A stretch of DNA of 64,000 nt from Roseobacter fucihabitans (GCF_014337925.2 NZ_CP143423.1:1084501-1148500); one strand, 5' to 3'; shown: positions 18,666 through 27,808, numbered from the stretch's first letter. Program-made: numbers and translations. The notes: generated by a model not told the origin, from the sequence alone.

Positions 18666-19021
18666 GGGGTTGCGGACAGCGCGCGGGCAATCTCGGCAAT
18701 CCGGTCAGGCTGAGTTGCTGCATCCAAACGGATGGTGACGGCACCATGAATGATCTCAACAGCATGATCTAGCGTCGATTCCGAAAGTGTCATCTTCGGT
18801 TCCAGCACCACCGGCGCAAATGCTGCACCCGCCAAATCCAGCGTAAGCGGTGCGCCGTCCTTCGCCAGCCGTCGCCATGATGAAAGGTGATTGGGCCGCA
18901 GATTATGCCGCCGGGCCACTTCATCGACCGTAACACCGGGTACCAGCGTCTCTGCCACAACACGCCCTTTGAAAGCATCTGACCAGTTCCGTTTCCCGGA
19001 AGGGCCAACCATGACCTCCAT
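18662..19021 (-). CDS. tnpA: IS66-family TnpA, helix-turn-helix accessory protein
   Basis: The product has SGKRNWSDAFKGRVVAETL and VTVDEVARRHNLRPNHLSSW, the helix-turn-helix of IS66 TnpA. It lacks obvious internal stops. The start is uncertain: the methionine at 19021 is typical, but the frame is open to 19090. In IS66 elements TnpA is one of three proteins needed with TnpB and the DDE protein TnpC, which are truncated here, so this one is probably not useful alone. Confidence 0.75.
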   Translation of the reverse strand: MEVMVGPSGKRNWSDAFKGRVVAETLVPGVTVDEVARRHNLRPNHLSSWRRLAKDGAPLTLDLAGAAFAPVVLEPKMTLSESTLDHAVEIIHGAVTIRLDAATQPDRIAEIARALSATP

Positions 19022-19566
19022 CCGGCTAATGTCCTTCATATGGTGCTCTATATGTCCTACCAACTCCGTCTCTATTCCAAGTCTACACATGGAAACGGAA
19101 CCGCAGATCAGGTAGCCATCAGGAAGGTGGGGTCAGTACAACGCCTACGACGAGTCGGTCGTGATCGCAAGTTGTGGTGACTTCACGCCTTCTGGAGACG
19201 CGGCGTTGAGCAATCCCCATATTTTCCTGATAAACGTTTGTTGTGCTTGAACATGTAAATGTACTTCCGGTTCTTCTACAAAGATCACATTACAAAGCGG
19301 CCGGTTCTCTGCAGTTGCAAGCCGTTGCCTGTTGTAGTGGTCAATTTGGACAGTCCTAAAGACTAGGTTTTTGAAGCCGAGTCCGTTGTATGCTTCGGCA
19401 AGCGAGTGGTCGCTGTCTGGGTCATTGTAGAATAGCTCTGTATTGCCTTTAAGCGCATCTTGTGGGCTTAGGGAAGAAACGACCCGTAACCGCCGGTCGT
19501 TAACTTGCGGAACGCCTAGACCTTGAGACGTCTGAAATTCTTTATGCCAATTCTAGCAACCTCCAT

Positions 19567-19864
19567 CGAAATTGCCTTGATTAAAATTCGTTTGTTGGCG
19601 TTGCGTAGATAAGCACGCTTACAACTCTGAGTATAGTAAAAACCTATCGGCGCAGCGCCCTTTTGCACAACACACCGCGATAGTTGTTATATCAAAAGTT
19701 GAGCAAGTCCGTCCGTCTCAGATTGGTGCTCGCAACAAATGTCTCATAAAGGGGGCCGCAACACAGCATTGTTTACGAAAAGTAAACGGCAGTTATGGGC
19801 CGTTCGTGTCGACTTTGCTCGGGCTGATCCGCTTGGATGCTGCGAAGCGGAGAAAGCCCGCATT
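19567..19864. other. Non-coding stretch between OLD relic and IS1182 mini-element
   Basis: No credible reading frame is seen. The part just beyond the OLD relic start (19567-19700) is AT-rich and could hold its former promoter. No repeat or RNA was recognised. Confidence 0.4.
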
Positions 19865-20055
19865 GGCTGATTCTGTGGAAAAACAACGTGTTGCTGGCGC
19901 AGAAATTCGCGTCCTGAACAGGGCGCGAGCGCTTTTTCTATCAGGCCTTGTGCTTCTTGCTTTGGTCCCAGCATCGAAATCACCCCCGTTGCTAAGGAAA
20001 ATTGAATCAGCGAATAGGCACCCGATCAAGCAAGAGTTTTTCAACAGAATTGGCC
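19865..20055 (-). mobile_element. 191-bp mini-element derived from an IS1182-family insertion sequence
   Basis: The left end GGCTGATTCTGTGGAAAAAC (19865) and the right end GAGTTTTTCAACAGAATTGG (ending near 20055) match, in inverted orientation, the ends of the larger neighbouring copy. Next to the right end the minus strand reads MLGPKQEAQ, the same N-terminus as the full transposase (MMGPKQEAQ). Nearly the whole gene is missing, leaving a MITE-like unit. Its right end overlaps the left end of the larger copy by about four bases. Confidence 0.65.
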
Positions 20056-20143
20056 GATTCTGTTAAAAAAGTTGTTGGTTTCGGAGCGTTGGAACGGGCT
20101 ACTGCATTGATTTATAATGGATGTCCGATGCTCGCCCACCCTG

Positions 20144-21602
20144 TTATCCTGTGGCGGGCACCAACGGCTTGAGCTTTGCCAATTTGCGGAGATTTTGGGC
20201 GTTGGCGGCGAGTGTAAATTCGTCTTGGACACCACATGGTCCTCGTAATCGGAACCTGCCCAGGCCGAAGATGCGTTTGAGATGTGCAAACAACATCTCG
20301 ACCTTCTTTCGACGTTTCTGGGCTGCCGTGTTGAACTCGGATGAAGTGCATTGCCGGGCGAAGTCTCTGACGATTTCGTATTTCTCGGGGCTGATGCTGC
20401 ATGTGGGGGTATTGGGGCAGCACTTGGCTTTTGAAGGGCAGACCTGACACTCGAGTTTGAGGCTGCGGTATTGGCGACGTCCAGTTTGGCCGCGCGCCAC
20501 GCAGGATCGGAATGGTTCCGTAGAGTGTGGCGGAGTTCTTTACCCTCAGGACAGATGTAGCGGTCATTGTCTTCGTCCCATGTGAAATCAGCCCGTGACC
20601 ATGTGCCGTCCTTGCGTTTTGAATTGTCCCCTCTCGGGACATTACTGCGCAATGCCCTGCCGGGCAGTGAAAGACCGGGATGAAGGGGAGGCTTTGCCGC
20701 TTTAGCGTCAGCCAAACAAGATTGTCAGAAGACCCGTACGCCGTATCCGCGGCCACCCAATCTGGCGTGATGCCGAAGCGGTCTTTGGTGCGATCAATCA
20801 CCTTGCGTATTGCGCCCACTTCCGCCTGTAGGATTGCTCGTATGGCATCCACATCCACAATGATCGCATGATCAGTGTCGATGAGGTAATTGTCAGAATA
20901 TGCAAAGAATGCTGGGCCTTTGCGGGCAGCAGTCCATTGACTGGCTGGGTCAGCATGAGCGATAAATTTGGGCGTGACCTCACTTGCTCTGCCAAAGGCC
21001 TCATCATCAAGAGTGCTGAGATACTCACGCACCGCGCGCGGCGCATCTTGAGAATCAGCATCTTGGGCCGCCCAGTCGTCGGGATTGCTGGAGTTCTGTT
21101 TCTGAACATCCACAGAAATTAAGCTAGCATCCATGGCAAAGCCCTGACCGCCAACCCACCCTTCTTTCATACAGCGCACAACCGTCGTCTCAAAAACATG
21201 GCGCAGCAGTTCACTCTCACGGAAACGCCCGTGCATTGCCCGGCAGGCGATTGCAAAGCAATCTGCCGAGAGGGGCGGTTCTTTGAAACGGTAGAATGAT
21301 CGGGGATGCGGTCCGCCAAATCCAGGCGACAAAACCATCTGTATGCCAGGTTCAGATACACCTCTTCGCACAGCTGTTGTTCGGACCGAATACCACAGCA
21401 GTAGCCCACGGACCAGCAGTTCTGCGTCGATGGACGGGCGGCCAGTGTGGCTGTAGAAATCAGCCAGATGCGCGCAAACGCTGTTCAGATCTACGAACCG
21501 ATCAATGGACCGCAGCAGGTGATCTTGCGGAATATGATCCTCAAGCGAGAACTCGTAAAACAGCGCCGCTTGCGCTTCCTGCTTGGGCCCCATCATCACC
21601 AA
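20144..21602 (-). pseudogene. IS1182-family DDE transposase, frameshifted
   Basis: The N-terminal two thirds read in one frame from MMGPKQEAQAALFYEFSL through DAELLVRGLLLWYSVR and AMDASLISVDVQKQN to VAADTAYGSSDNLVWL. A roughly 41-bp insertion near 20630-20672 shifts the frame within the IPVF segment; the next frame reads SKRKDGTWSRADFTWDEDN. A second shift near 20500 is needed to reach the true C-terminus ECQVCPSKAKCCPNTP and KKVEMLFAHLKRIFGLGR, which ends at 20144. As it stands no complete transposase can be made without two frameshifts. Confidence 0.82.
20628..20672. repeat. Short palindromic insert in the IS1182 transposase
   Basis: The plus strand contains GGGACATTACTGCGCAAT followed by GCCCTGCC. 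Its removal restores the transposase frame (VF then DNSKRKDG), so it looks inserted. Nearly the same sequence occurs at 32525-32552 within the IS630 relic. Confidence 0.5.
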
Positions 21603-21676
21603 ATCTCCCCGTTCAATAAACAGATTGAATCACCACAGGCCCTCAAATCAACAGGAGTTTTTCAACAAAATCAGCC

Positions 21677-22324
21677 CAAGCTGCCTTGGAGATGCGCGGT
21701 ATGAGCGTGTCCACCATCACGCGGCCCCCTGTTTTGGTGGCGATCTGTTTAGGGATCTGGCACAGATCGCCAAAAAGTGCCGACCCCGGTCGTCAGGGCG
21801 GCATCTTGGGGGATGAGGTGTTTTGCTGCGGCATCAATGTCACGGGGGGCGGGCGTGTCAAGGCGCGCGGTGCAGGTTTGGCTTGGGTCCCGTGCCGTAT
21901 TTGCCAGTTGTACCGGTGTCGTGATTTATCCGCTGTTGGCGCGTGCTGCGCGTATGGCTGCGGTGCTGTCCTGGGCGGCCTGGCTGATACAAGTGATATC
22001 GCCCTTAAGCGGGGATTTTTGACGCAGATGATGCGTCGCGTGACCCCAGAACATGAAGGTTGCCCGAGCCCAATTTGCGGGCATTATGCAAATTTGCAAA
22101 GGTGGCCCAAAAGCCCGGCGTGAGGCGAAAAGCGCGCCTGAAATATCGCGTTTCATGCGGAAATACCCAGCCGTCGTACAAGAGGTCCCCCTCGAACACG
22201 CAGAGCATATAGTCATTTCGGGATTCGTATCCAGCGCCGCCGCAAAGTGCCTTTATGATATCCTGAAATTTGCAAAGAGCTTATGGAGGCCATTTGCAAA
22301 AGTGTTTTGATGAGAGAGTCTGCG
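21677..22324. other. Degraded sequence with no recognisable gene
   Basis: Short open frames exist on both strands, such as 22005-22208 (minus), whose product includes a MLCVFEGDLLYDGW segment, but none resembles a family known to me. Given the ruined transporter next door, this is most likely pseudogene debris. Confidence 0.4.
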
Positions 22325-22794
22325 CCGTTCATCCAGCAGCAGCACTTTGGGTTTCATGATCAGCGTGTGGACTATTGCAAGCTGTTTTTGTTGACCGGTC
22401 GACAGGTCGCCCCCTCTCGTCGCCAATGCATATCGCGCAGCACCGGAAAGAGGTCAAGGACTGAGTCCGGGATGGCATGTTCTGCTCTTTGCAAATGCGC
22501 AAATCCTATTTGCAAATTCTCCAGCGCGCTCATCCTTGGAAAGGCTTCGCACCCTTGTGGCACATAGGCGATACCGATGATCACAGCGGGGATATTACCC
22601 TATGATTGAATCCCCATTGCAATCTTGCCACTGTTGCCAGGTTGCCGCCCGAAGATGACCTTGAGAAGGCTGGGTTTGCCGACGCCAGCCTTGCCCATCA
22701 GCGCGATGATTTGGCCCCGCCCGACCTCCAACGAGATATCATAGAGAAGCAGGTTTTGGCCGTAATGCAGATCAAGATTATCGACTCTAGGCAT
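22325..22794 (-). pseudogene. urtE: UrtE-like urea ABC transporter ATPase, remnant
   Basis: From an ATG at 22794 the frame reads MPRVDNLDLHYGQNLLLYDI and GKAGVGKPSLLKVIFG, a degenerate Walker A (usual: GxNGVGKTTLLK). After a TAG at about 22605 it continues as IGIAYVPQGCEAFPRMSALE, then IPDSVLDLFPVLRDM, and shifts frame into a segment like GQQKQLAIVHTLIMKPKVLLLDE. Middle and C-terminal parts are missing or frame-broken. The match is to UrtE/LivF-type branched-chain/urea transporters. Confidence 0.75.
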
Positions 22795-23458
22795 GGCCCC
22801 GTCCGCGATAGACATCAATCACCTTCTGTTTGGAGGTCACGTGATCAAGGCTGCCTTCGGCCAGCACCACCACCTCATGCGGCAAGGTGACCTTGCACGC
22901 GCGGCGGCGCACGCGTTCCATTTTGTACTCCACGACAACAACCGCGCTGGTTTGGTGGCTTTCTTCGGAATGTCGGTGGTGTTCTCCCGCTCCACAACGG
23001 TTATTCCCGCGGCTGAGCTCCTCCGCGATGCACGTGAGGCTGTCGGTCAGGCCGAATTCTTCCGCATTTTCTTCAATCTGCGCCGCGTTCTGTGCGCTGC
23101 TATTATACATCAACACAGCGAAGCGGCCGCGCGGGGTCTTGAGCGCCACGGCGAGGCTTTCACGAACCATCTGCGTCTTGCAAACGGTTGGCTTCTGGAA
23201 TTTGCGCCCGATGCCTTCCATCGCAATTTCGCTTTCGGACATGCCCGGAAAGGAGATGTCACGCTCGCCCCAGATCACGTTCTCCGGGTCCGGTTTGGTC
23301 TTGTCGATATCGATTTCCATCACCGTCGTCTTACCCGTCCCATTGGGTCCGATGATGGCGCTTCATTCGGCCTCGGCGAATTGGATGGACAGGCTACTGA
23401 TCGCGCGGAACCCGTTGAAGCTGACGGTGACACCGTCGACCTCCGGCAGTGCGCTCAT
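22790..23458 (-). pseudogene. urtD: UrtD-like urea ABC transporter ATPase, remnant
   Basis: The frame starts MSALPEVDGVTVSFNGFRAI at 23458, meets an in-frame TGA before [17 protein letters not shown] (Walker A), and then reads KTKPDPENVIWGE, IGRKFQKPTVCKTQMVRESL and FGLTDSL. The signature and Walker B part is deleted, and the tail resumes as SAVVVVEYKMERVRR to SLDHVTSKQKVIDVYRGR. GIGRKFQKPTV is typical of UrtD. The gene cannot make a working ATPase. Confidence 0.8.
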
Positions 23459-23469
23459 GACGGTTTCCT

Positions 23470-24162
23470 TACGGGATAATCAAACACTCCGCCGGTGCCT
23501 CGTTAAAATCAATGCAATGCGATTGCATCGGGTCATGTGTCGCGCGTTCGCGCGTTTGCGAAATCCTTTCAGGCGGCGTTGAATTCTGCTTTTGTTTCCG
23601 TTTCAGTTTCAGCGGATTGGAAGCCATTCCATGCCGCCAGAAGCCCGACCAGATTGGATGTGTCCAGCCCGTAAAAGGTCTTCCTTTCTCGCCCAAAACG
23701 ATCATATCCGCGACGATTGTGGCCCAGTCAGAATGGCCAAAAGGCGTGCAGTTGAGGAAAAGGCAATTCGCTGCGATACCGTTGTTTGTGGTGCGCAGTT
23801 AAGCGTATTCCGTGGCCAAAAGGGGAATATCTCGACACCGATCTCTGCAAGTGCTGAATTGATGGCTGAGATCGTCTGTTGGTTGGTTGGGGCTCCTGTT
23901 CCTGTTTAGCAGGCGTTCTTGGAACTTTGTTAACTTCGTTGATCAAGGGCAAGACGGATTTGCGGCTCACGCTGGTCCAGTTGCCAAAGATCACTCCGAC
24001 CTCCCGCACGGTCAGCAATTCGCGCGTTTTTTCGGCAAACAGCGACCAGTCAGAGACCGGATTCACCACGACGGCTTCGATCTGGCATCCCAGGTCATCG
24101 CCCGCAGTATTTTGTTTTGAGATCAGAATCGTGGCTTTGAGCGTGGTTTCGGAAATTGCCAT
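23470..24162 (-). pseudogene. urtA: UrtA-like urea-binding protein, remnant
   Basis: The longest piece reads MAISETTLKATILISKQN, DWSLFAEKTRELLTVREVG and VIFGNWTSVSRKSVLPLI, a close match to the middle of UrtA. Beyond about 23920 the similarity continues in other frames as NCTPFGHSDWATIVADM, LVGLLAAWNGFQSAETETET and a tail THDPMQSHCIDFN. The signal-peptide end is missing, and several deletions and stops are present. urtB and urtC, normally between urtA and urtD, are absent. Confidence 0.75.
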
Positions 24163-24874
24163 GCGGCCTCAGAGCCAATGCAGCCCCCGACCTTTATGAG
24201 ATCGCCGCTTTCGGCACAGGCCAGTGAGGCGCGGCCCCTCAGGGCGGCAGCGGTGAGTGCGGTAAATTTTAGCTCGCTAGTTTTACCTTATATCATCCCT
24301 GTTGGCGTCGCGCGGCGGGAGGTATCTGTATGGACAGCCCCTCAGGCGGCATTCATTGACATGTTCGGCCCGCTTGGGGTGTTGCGCACGTCGGGGATTT
24401 GCCGAAAATGCGGGGATGTATCGGTGGTAAAGTAATTTTCTTCAAAAGGTTGGAATGAAAACAGACCTTTGCGTAAATCATGGGCACTTCTGTGCGTGAC
24501 TGTTTTCTGTCGTGACATCTGTGTTCGGTCCGGGCGCGCGGTTCATGCTCCTTTACGAACTAATGCGAATTGCCTCGTAGCCATGCCTTCTTTTTGCTGC
24601 TGCGGCTTTGAGTATTTCAAAACGGATTTTAAGTCGATGTTGGGCACCGTCGATGCCATTGCTTTGCCTTTTTCGGGCGCGTGCGCAACCCAAGGCTGCA
24701 CAGCGGGTCCGCCCAACGATAATTTTACCAATCAGTAAGTTTGAATTTCAATATAGCGTGCTAAACTGACGATATTAACGCCAGTGAAACCGTTTTTTGG
24801 CAAAACCCAGATTGAGATGGGTTACATTTGAGTGAAGCGCGCCGGGGTGGCCGCGAAGTTTTGGGGGAAGTGCG
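24163..24874. other. Region without a credible gene
   Basis: Short open frames on both strands show no family resemblance and have poor codon use. The AT-rich part 24735-24790 is a plausible promoter area for the L,D-transpeptidase that follows. The rest is probably debris of the urea transporter region. Confidence 0.4.
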
Positions 24875-25465
24875 ATGAGACGTCGTGAATTTATAATTGG
24901 TACGGGTTCGGCTGCAATCATGATCGGGGCAGGGGCCGCGGGGGCCGCCGTTCCGGCGCAGCTGCCTGATTACAACATGCCGGAAGAGTTTTTGCCGCGT
25001 GAAGTGCGGATCAAGAATGATTTTGCGCCCTTTGAGATCCACGTCGATCCCGGACAATATGCTCTCTACTGGACCTTGCCGAAAAAGAAAGCGATCCGTT
25101 ACTCGGTCGGTATTGGTCGCACGGCGCTTTACGAGGCAGGCGAGTTTTATGTCGGGGCCAAGAAAGAATGGCCCAGTTGGACGCCGACGCCCGAAATGAT
25201 TGAACGCGATCCTGAAAGCTATGCGAAGTATAAGGACGGCCTGCCCGGCGGGTTGAATAACCCGCTTGGCTCGCGCGGCTTGTATCTGTTCCAGCCTGGA
25301 CGCGGGGATACGTTCCTGCGCGTGCATGGCACCAATGAGCCCAAGACCATCGGCCGTCGTGTCTCAAACGGCTGTGCGCGGCTGGTCAACGATCAGATGA
25401 TCGAACTTTACGACCGCGTGCCGATGAATTCGCGCGTTGTACTGCATCCGATCCTGACCGCCTGA
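24875..25465 (+). CDS. L,D-transpeptidase (YkuD domain), Tat-type signal
   Basis: The 196-residue protein begins MRRREFIIGTGSAAIMIGAG, a twin-arginine-like signal followed by a hydrophobic stretch, so export to the periplasm is likely. The YkuD catalytic motif is present: His at about 151 in LRVHGTNEP and SNGCAR with Cys at about 167. These enzymes make 3-3 cross-links in peptidoglycan or attach proteins to it. GGGGGAAG lies before the ATG. It stands alone at the edge of the degraded region, and its codon use is normal for this genome. Confidence 0.9.
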   Translation: MRRREFIIGTGSAAIMIGAGAAGAAVPAQLPDYNMPEEFLPREVRIKNDFAPFEIHVDPGQYALYWTLPKKKAIRYSVGIGRTALYEAGEFYVGAKKEWPSWTPTPEMIERDPESYAKYKDGLPGGLNNPLGSRGLYLFQPGRGDTFLRVHGTNEPKTIGRRVSNGCARLVNDQMIELYDRVPMNSRVVLHPILTA

Positions 25466-25580
25466 TCAAACCTCTGGACTTGCTGCCCGCTGCGTGCAAA
25501 TTGCGCGGTGGGCATGTCCTGATGATCGCCGATCACCACGACAGGGCCTCTATCAAGGGTCATAAAAGGCATCTGCAAAG

Positions 25581-26486
25581 GTGAATGATACGGATCACCC
25601 ACGCGGGTTTGGATTTGCGATATCGGCTTATGTGCTTTGGGGATTTTTGCCCATTTACATGAAGGCGATGTCGCATCTTGCACCGCTTGAGGTTCTTGCG
25701 CATCGTGTTTTATGGTCCTTGCCCATTGCCGCTATCGTGTTGCTTTTATTGAGACGGACAGCTGAATTGCGCGCCGCGTTGCGCTCTCCCCGGACCTTGG
25801 CGATGGCGGGGGTGACGGCGACGCTGATCTCGGTGAATTGGGCGATTTACATCTGGGCCATCATGTCCGGACATGCGCTTGATGCGGCGTTGGGGTATTA
25901 CATCAATCCAATTTTCAGCGTTCTGCTGGGCGCCGTGTTGCTGGGTGAAAAGCTCAACCGCATGAAATGGTGCGCGATTGCATTGGCCACGGCAGCCGTG
26001 GGGTTCCTGACTGTTGAAAACGGCGAACTGCCTCTGGTGGCTGTTGCGCTGACGGTCTCATGGGGATTTTACGCCTATTTCAAAAAATCTTTGGCGATTG
26101 GCCCCAATCAGGGATTTCTGCTCGAAGTTTTGCTGCTGGCCCCGCCTGCTGCGGGCTATGTGATCTATCAGGCGTTTTTGGGTGAGAGCCACTTTCTTGC
26201 GGGGACGCCCCAGGACACCTGGTTGCTGCTTGGATGTGGCGTGGTGACAGCGGTCCCTCTGATGCTTTATGCAAACGGGGCGAAACTCCTGCGTCTTTCG
26301 ACTATCGGAATGTTGCAATATATTGCGCCAACCATGATCTTCCTGGTTGCTGTCTTTGTGTTTCAAGAGCCGTTTGGCGAGGCGCGCCGGATTGCGTTTC
26401 CGATCATTTGGTTGGCGCTCTGCCTCTATTCGGTGTCGCTTTTTCAGGACTCCCGAGCGCGGCGAATCACCGCGCGTATGCAATGA
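25581..26486 (+). CDS. rarD: RarD-like EamA family transporter
   Basis: The 301-residue membrane protein starts with GTG and has about ten membrane segments. GFAISAYVLWGFLPIYMKAM, LEVLAHRVLWSLP and LISVNWAIYIWAI are the signature of the RarD subgroup of EamA transporters. The substrate is not known. The gene converges on the MltB-like gene with a 36-base gap. Confidence 0.88.
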   Translation: MNDTDHPRGFGFAISAYVLWGFLPIYMKAMSHLAPLEVLAHRVLWSLPIAAIVLLLLRRTAELRAALRSPRTLAMAGVTATLISVNWAIYIWAIMSGHALDAALGYYINPIFSVLLGAVLLGEKLNRMKWCAIALATAAVGFLTVENGELPLVAVALTVSWGFYAYFKKSLAIGPNQGFLLEVLLLAPPAAGYVIYQAFLGESHFLAGTPQDTWLLLGCGVVTAVPLMLYANGAKLLRLSTIGMLQYIAPTMIFLVAVFVFQEPFGEARRIAFPIIWLALCLYSVSLFQDSRARRITARMQ

Positions 26487-26522
26487 CGTAACAAACGTCG
26501 GACGTGATCCGAAGGGAGGCGG

Positions 26523-27671
26523 TTAGCGTAACCCAGCCAAAAGCGCCAACGACGGCTCACCTGTCACATTCAGACCCCGGCTTGCCTGATAGGCGCTGAT
26601 GGCTTTGCGCGTGTTGGGGCCGATGACGCCATCGCTGCCCTGCGTATCGAACCCCCGCGCGCTCAAGGCTTTCTGAAGCGCCGTGCGGTCCGCTTTTGTC
26701 ATCCCGTTTTCATCGGGCGGAAAGCTCGAAATCAAAGGTCCGGCCCCGCCGATGCGATCCGCCAGATGGCCGACCCCGATGGCATAGGAATCCGAATTAT
26801 TATACCTTTTGATGGCGTTAAAATTGCGCGTCACCGAAAACCGCGGCCCTTCTGCCTGTGGTTGGATGGTCTTACCGGCGGGCGCGTTATTGCCCACCTC
26901 GCCGCCCCATTTCAGCCCCGCGACCCAACCGTTGCGCGCAAGATAAGCGGCGGTGGAGGCCAGCGCATCGCTTGGATCTTCCGACCAGATGTCGCGCCGC
27001 CCGTCCCCGGTGAAATCAACGGCAAAGGCCTGATAAGAGGTCGGTATGAATTGCGTGTGACCCATCGCACCCGCCCAGCTGCCGACAAGACGGTCCGCAG
27101 AAATATCACCGCTTTGCAGGATCGCCAGCGCCGCGAGCAGTTGCTTTTCGAAAAACGCACCACGCCGCCCATCATAGGCGAGCGTCGAGGTCGCCGAAAT
27201 AACAGGGACATCGCCGCGCCGCGCACCGTAAAAACTCTCCAGCCCCCAAATCGCCGTGATGATCTCGGCCTCCACGCCGTAGGTATTTTCCAGCGCCCTG
27301 AGCGTCCGGTTATGCGTGGCAAAGGCCGCGCGCCCTTGCGTGACCCTTTCGTCAGAAACGGCAATGGCGAGGTAATCTTCCAGGCTGCGCTTGAATTCGG
27401 TCTGGTTGCGGTCGCGTTTGATCACACCGGGCAAATACCCTGTGCCCCTGAACGCGGCTGAAAGGGTCGCATCGGATATGCCCTGCGCACGCGCACGCGC
27501 GCGGAAATTTGTGACCCACGTGGCATATCCCGAATTCGCAACAGGGCGCAGGTCATCCGGCAACCCCGATTTGCCCGTGCCGCGGGCGGTATTGGAAGAC
27601 GTGGCATTGACGCAACCGGTAAGCGCGAATGCGCCCAGCATCATTACAAACTGTCGTTTCGTGATCGCCAT
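26523..27671 (-). CDS. MltB-like lytic murein transglycosylase with peptidoglycan-binding domain
   Basis: The 382-residue protein has a lipoprotein-type signal (FVMMLGAFALTGC), then an SLT_2 domain with the catalytic glutamate in IWGLESFYGARRGD and the conserved AGAMGHTQFIPTSYQAFAVD segment. A C-terminal PG_binding_1 domain follows (GSDGVIGPNTRKAISAYQAS). It should cleave glycan strands in the periplasm with anhydro product formation. The frame is open to 27917, but AAAGGAG precedes the ATG at 27671, and the signal peptide begins there. Confidence 0.92.
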   Translation of the reverse strand: MAITKRQFVMMLGAFALTGCVNATSSNTARGTGKSGLPDDLRPVANSGYATWVTNFRARARAQGISDATLSAAFRGTGYLPGVIKRDRNQTEFKRSLEDYLAIAVSDERVTQGRAAFATHNRTLRALENTYGVEAEIITAIWGLESFYGARRGDVPVISATSTLAYDGRRGAFFEKQLLAALAILQSGDISADRLVGSWAGAMGHTQFIPTSYQAFAVDFTGDGRRDIWSEDPSDALASTAAYLARNGWVAGLKWGGEVGNNAPAGKTIQPQAEGPRFSVTRNFNAIKRYNNSDSYAIGVGHLADRIGGAGPLISSFPPDENGMTKADRTALQKALSARGFDTQGSDGVIGPNTRKAISAYQASRGLNVTGEPSLALLAGLR

Positions 27672-27808
27672 ATCAAAAACGCTCCTTTGGGCCTGCGTAG
27701 GGTTTAACGGATACAGCCGCGACAATACAGGAGGTGTTGGCGCGCATCTCGCGTCACAATAACGCCGTCGTATGGCGCTGAGCCGTTGTTGGTCCCGAGG
27801 CGCGCCAG

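Larger units (their letters stand above)
17763..19148 (-). mobile_element. Internally deleted IS66-family element with passenger gene
   Basis: The element is bounded by imperfect inverted repeats starting GTAAGCGGTGCTTTG on the left and, reversed, GTAGGCGTTGTACTG on the right, the usual IS66 termini. It is flanked by the perfect 8-bp duplication GACGAGTC at 17755-17762 and 19149-19156. Inside, on the minus strand, are an intact-looking tnpA, about 28 codons of tnpB fused to the last part of tnpC, and a pRiA4b ORF-3-like passenger gene with an in-frame stop. Most of tnpB and tnpC are gone, so it cannot move by itself. Its length is 1386 bp. Confidence 0.87.
17442..19566 (-). pseudogene. OLD-family ATPase/TOPRIM nuclease relic, split by an IS66-family element
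   Basis: Three pieces of one OLD-type protein can be read on the minus strand. From 19566 it reads MEVARIGIKNFRRLK and then stops. From about 19510 to 19149 a second piece carries the Walker B segment VIFVEEPEVHLHVQAQQ and runs to LAITTDSS. From 17762 to about 17482 it resumes as DSSHILDTVDFAKVRYFRR and continues to the TOPRIM start FFADAVILVEGS. The Walker A part is deleted between pieces one and two, the C-terminal nuclease part is lost beyond 17482, and the insertion element sits between pieces two and three. OLD nucleases often act in phage defence; this copy cannot be functional. Confidence 0.8.
20052..21676 (-). mobile_element. IS1182-family insertion sequence, damaged copy
   Basis: The copy is about 1.6 kb, a normal size for the family. 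The left end begins GGCCGATTCTGTTAAAAAAG and the right end, reversed, is GGGCTGATTTTGTTGAAAAA, which form the terminal inverted repeats. It encodes a transposase on the minus strand that is broken by at least two frameshifts. No clear target duplication could be seen, partly because the left end runs into the mini-element. Confidence 0.75.

Noticed and set aside
20041-20715. 224-codon minus-strand frame as an independent gene
   Set aside because: It contains only the middle frame segment of the broken IS1182 transposase plus chance sequence on either side.
22793-23582. Plus-strand frames of 228 and 231 codons over the urtD remnant
   Set aside because: The minus strand shows clear UrtD sequence in this interval; these frames are its complement.
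24178-24435. 85-codon plus-strand frame after the urtA remnant
   Set aside because: No ribosome site, no known family, and codon use unlike the neighbouring real genes. It lies in degraded sequence.
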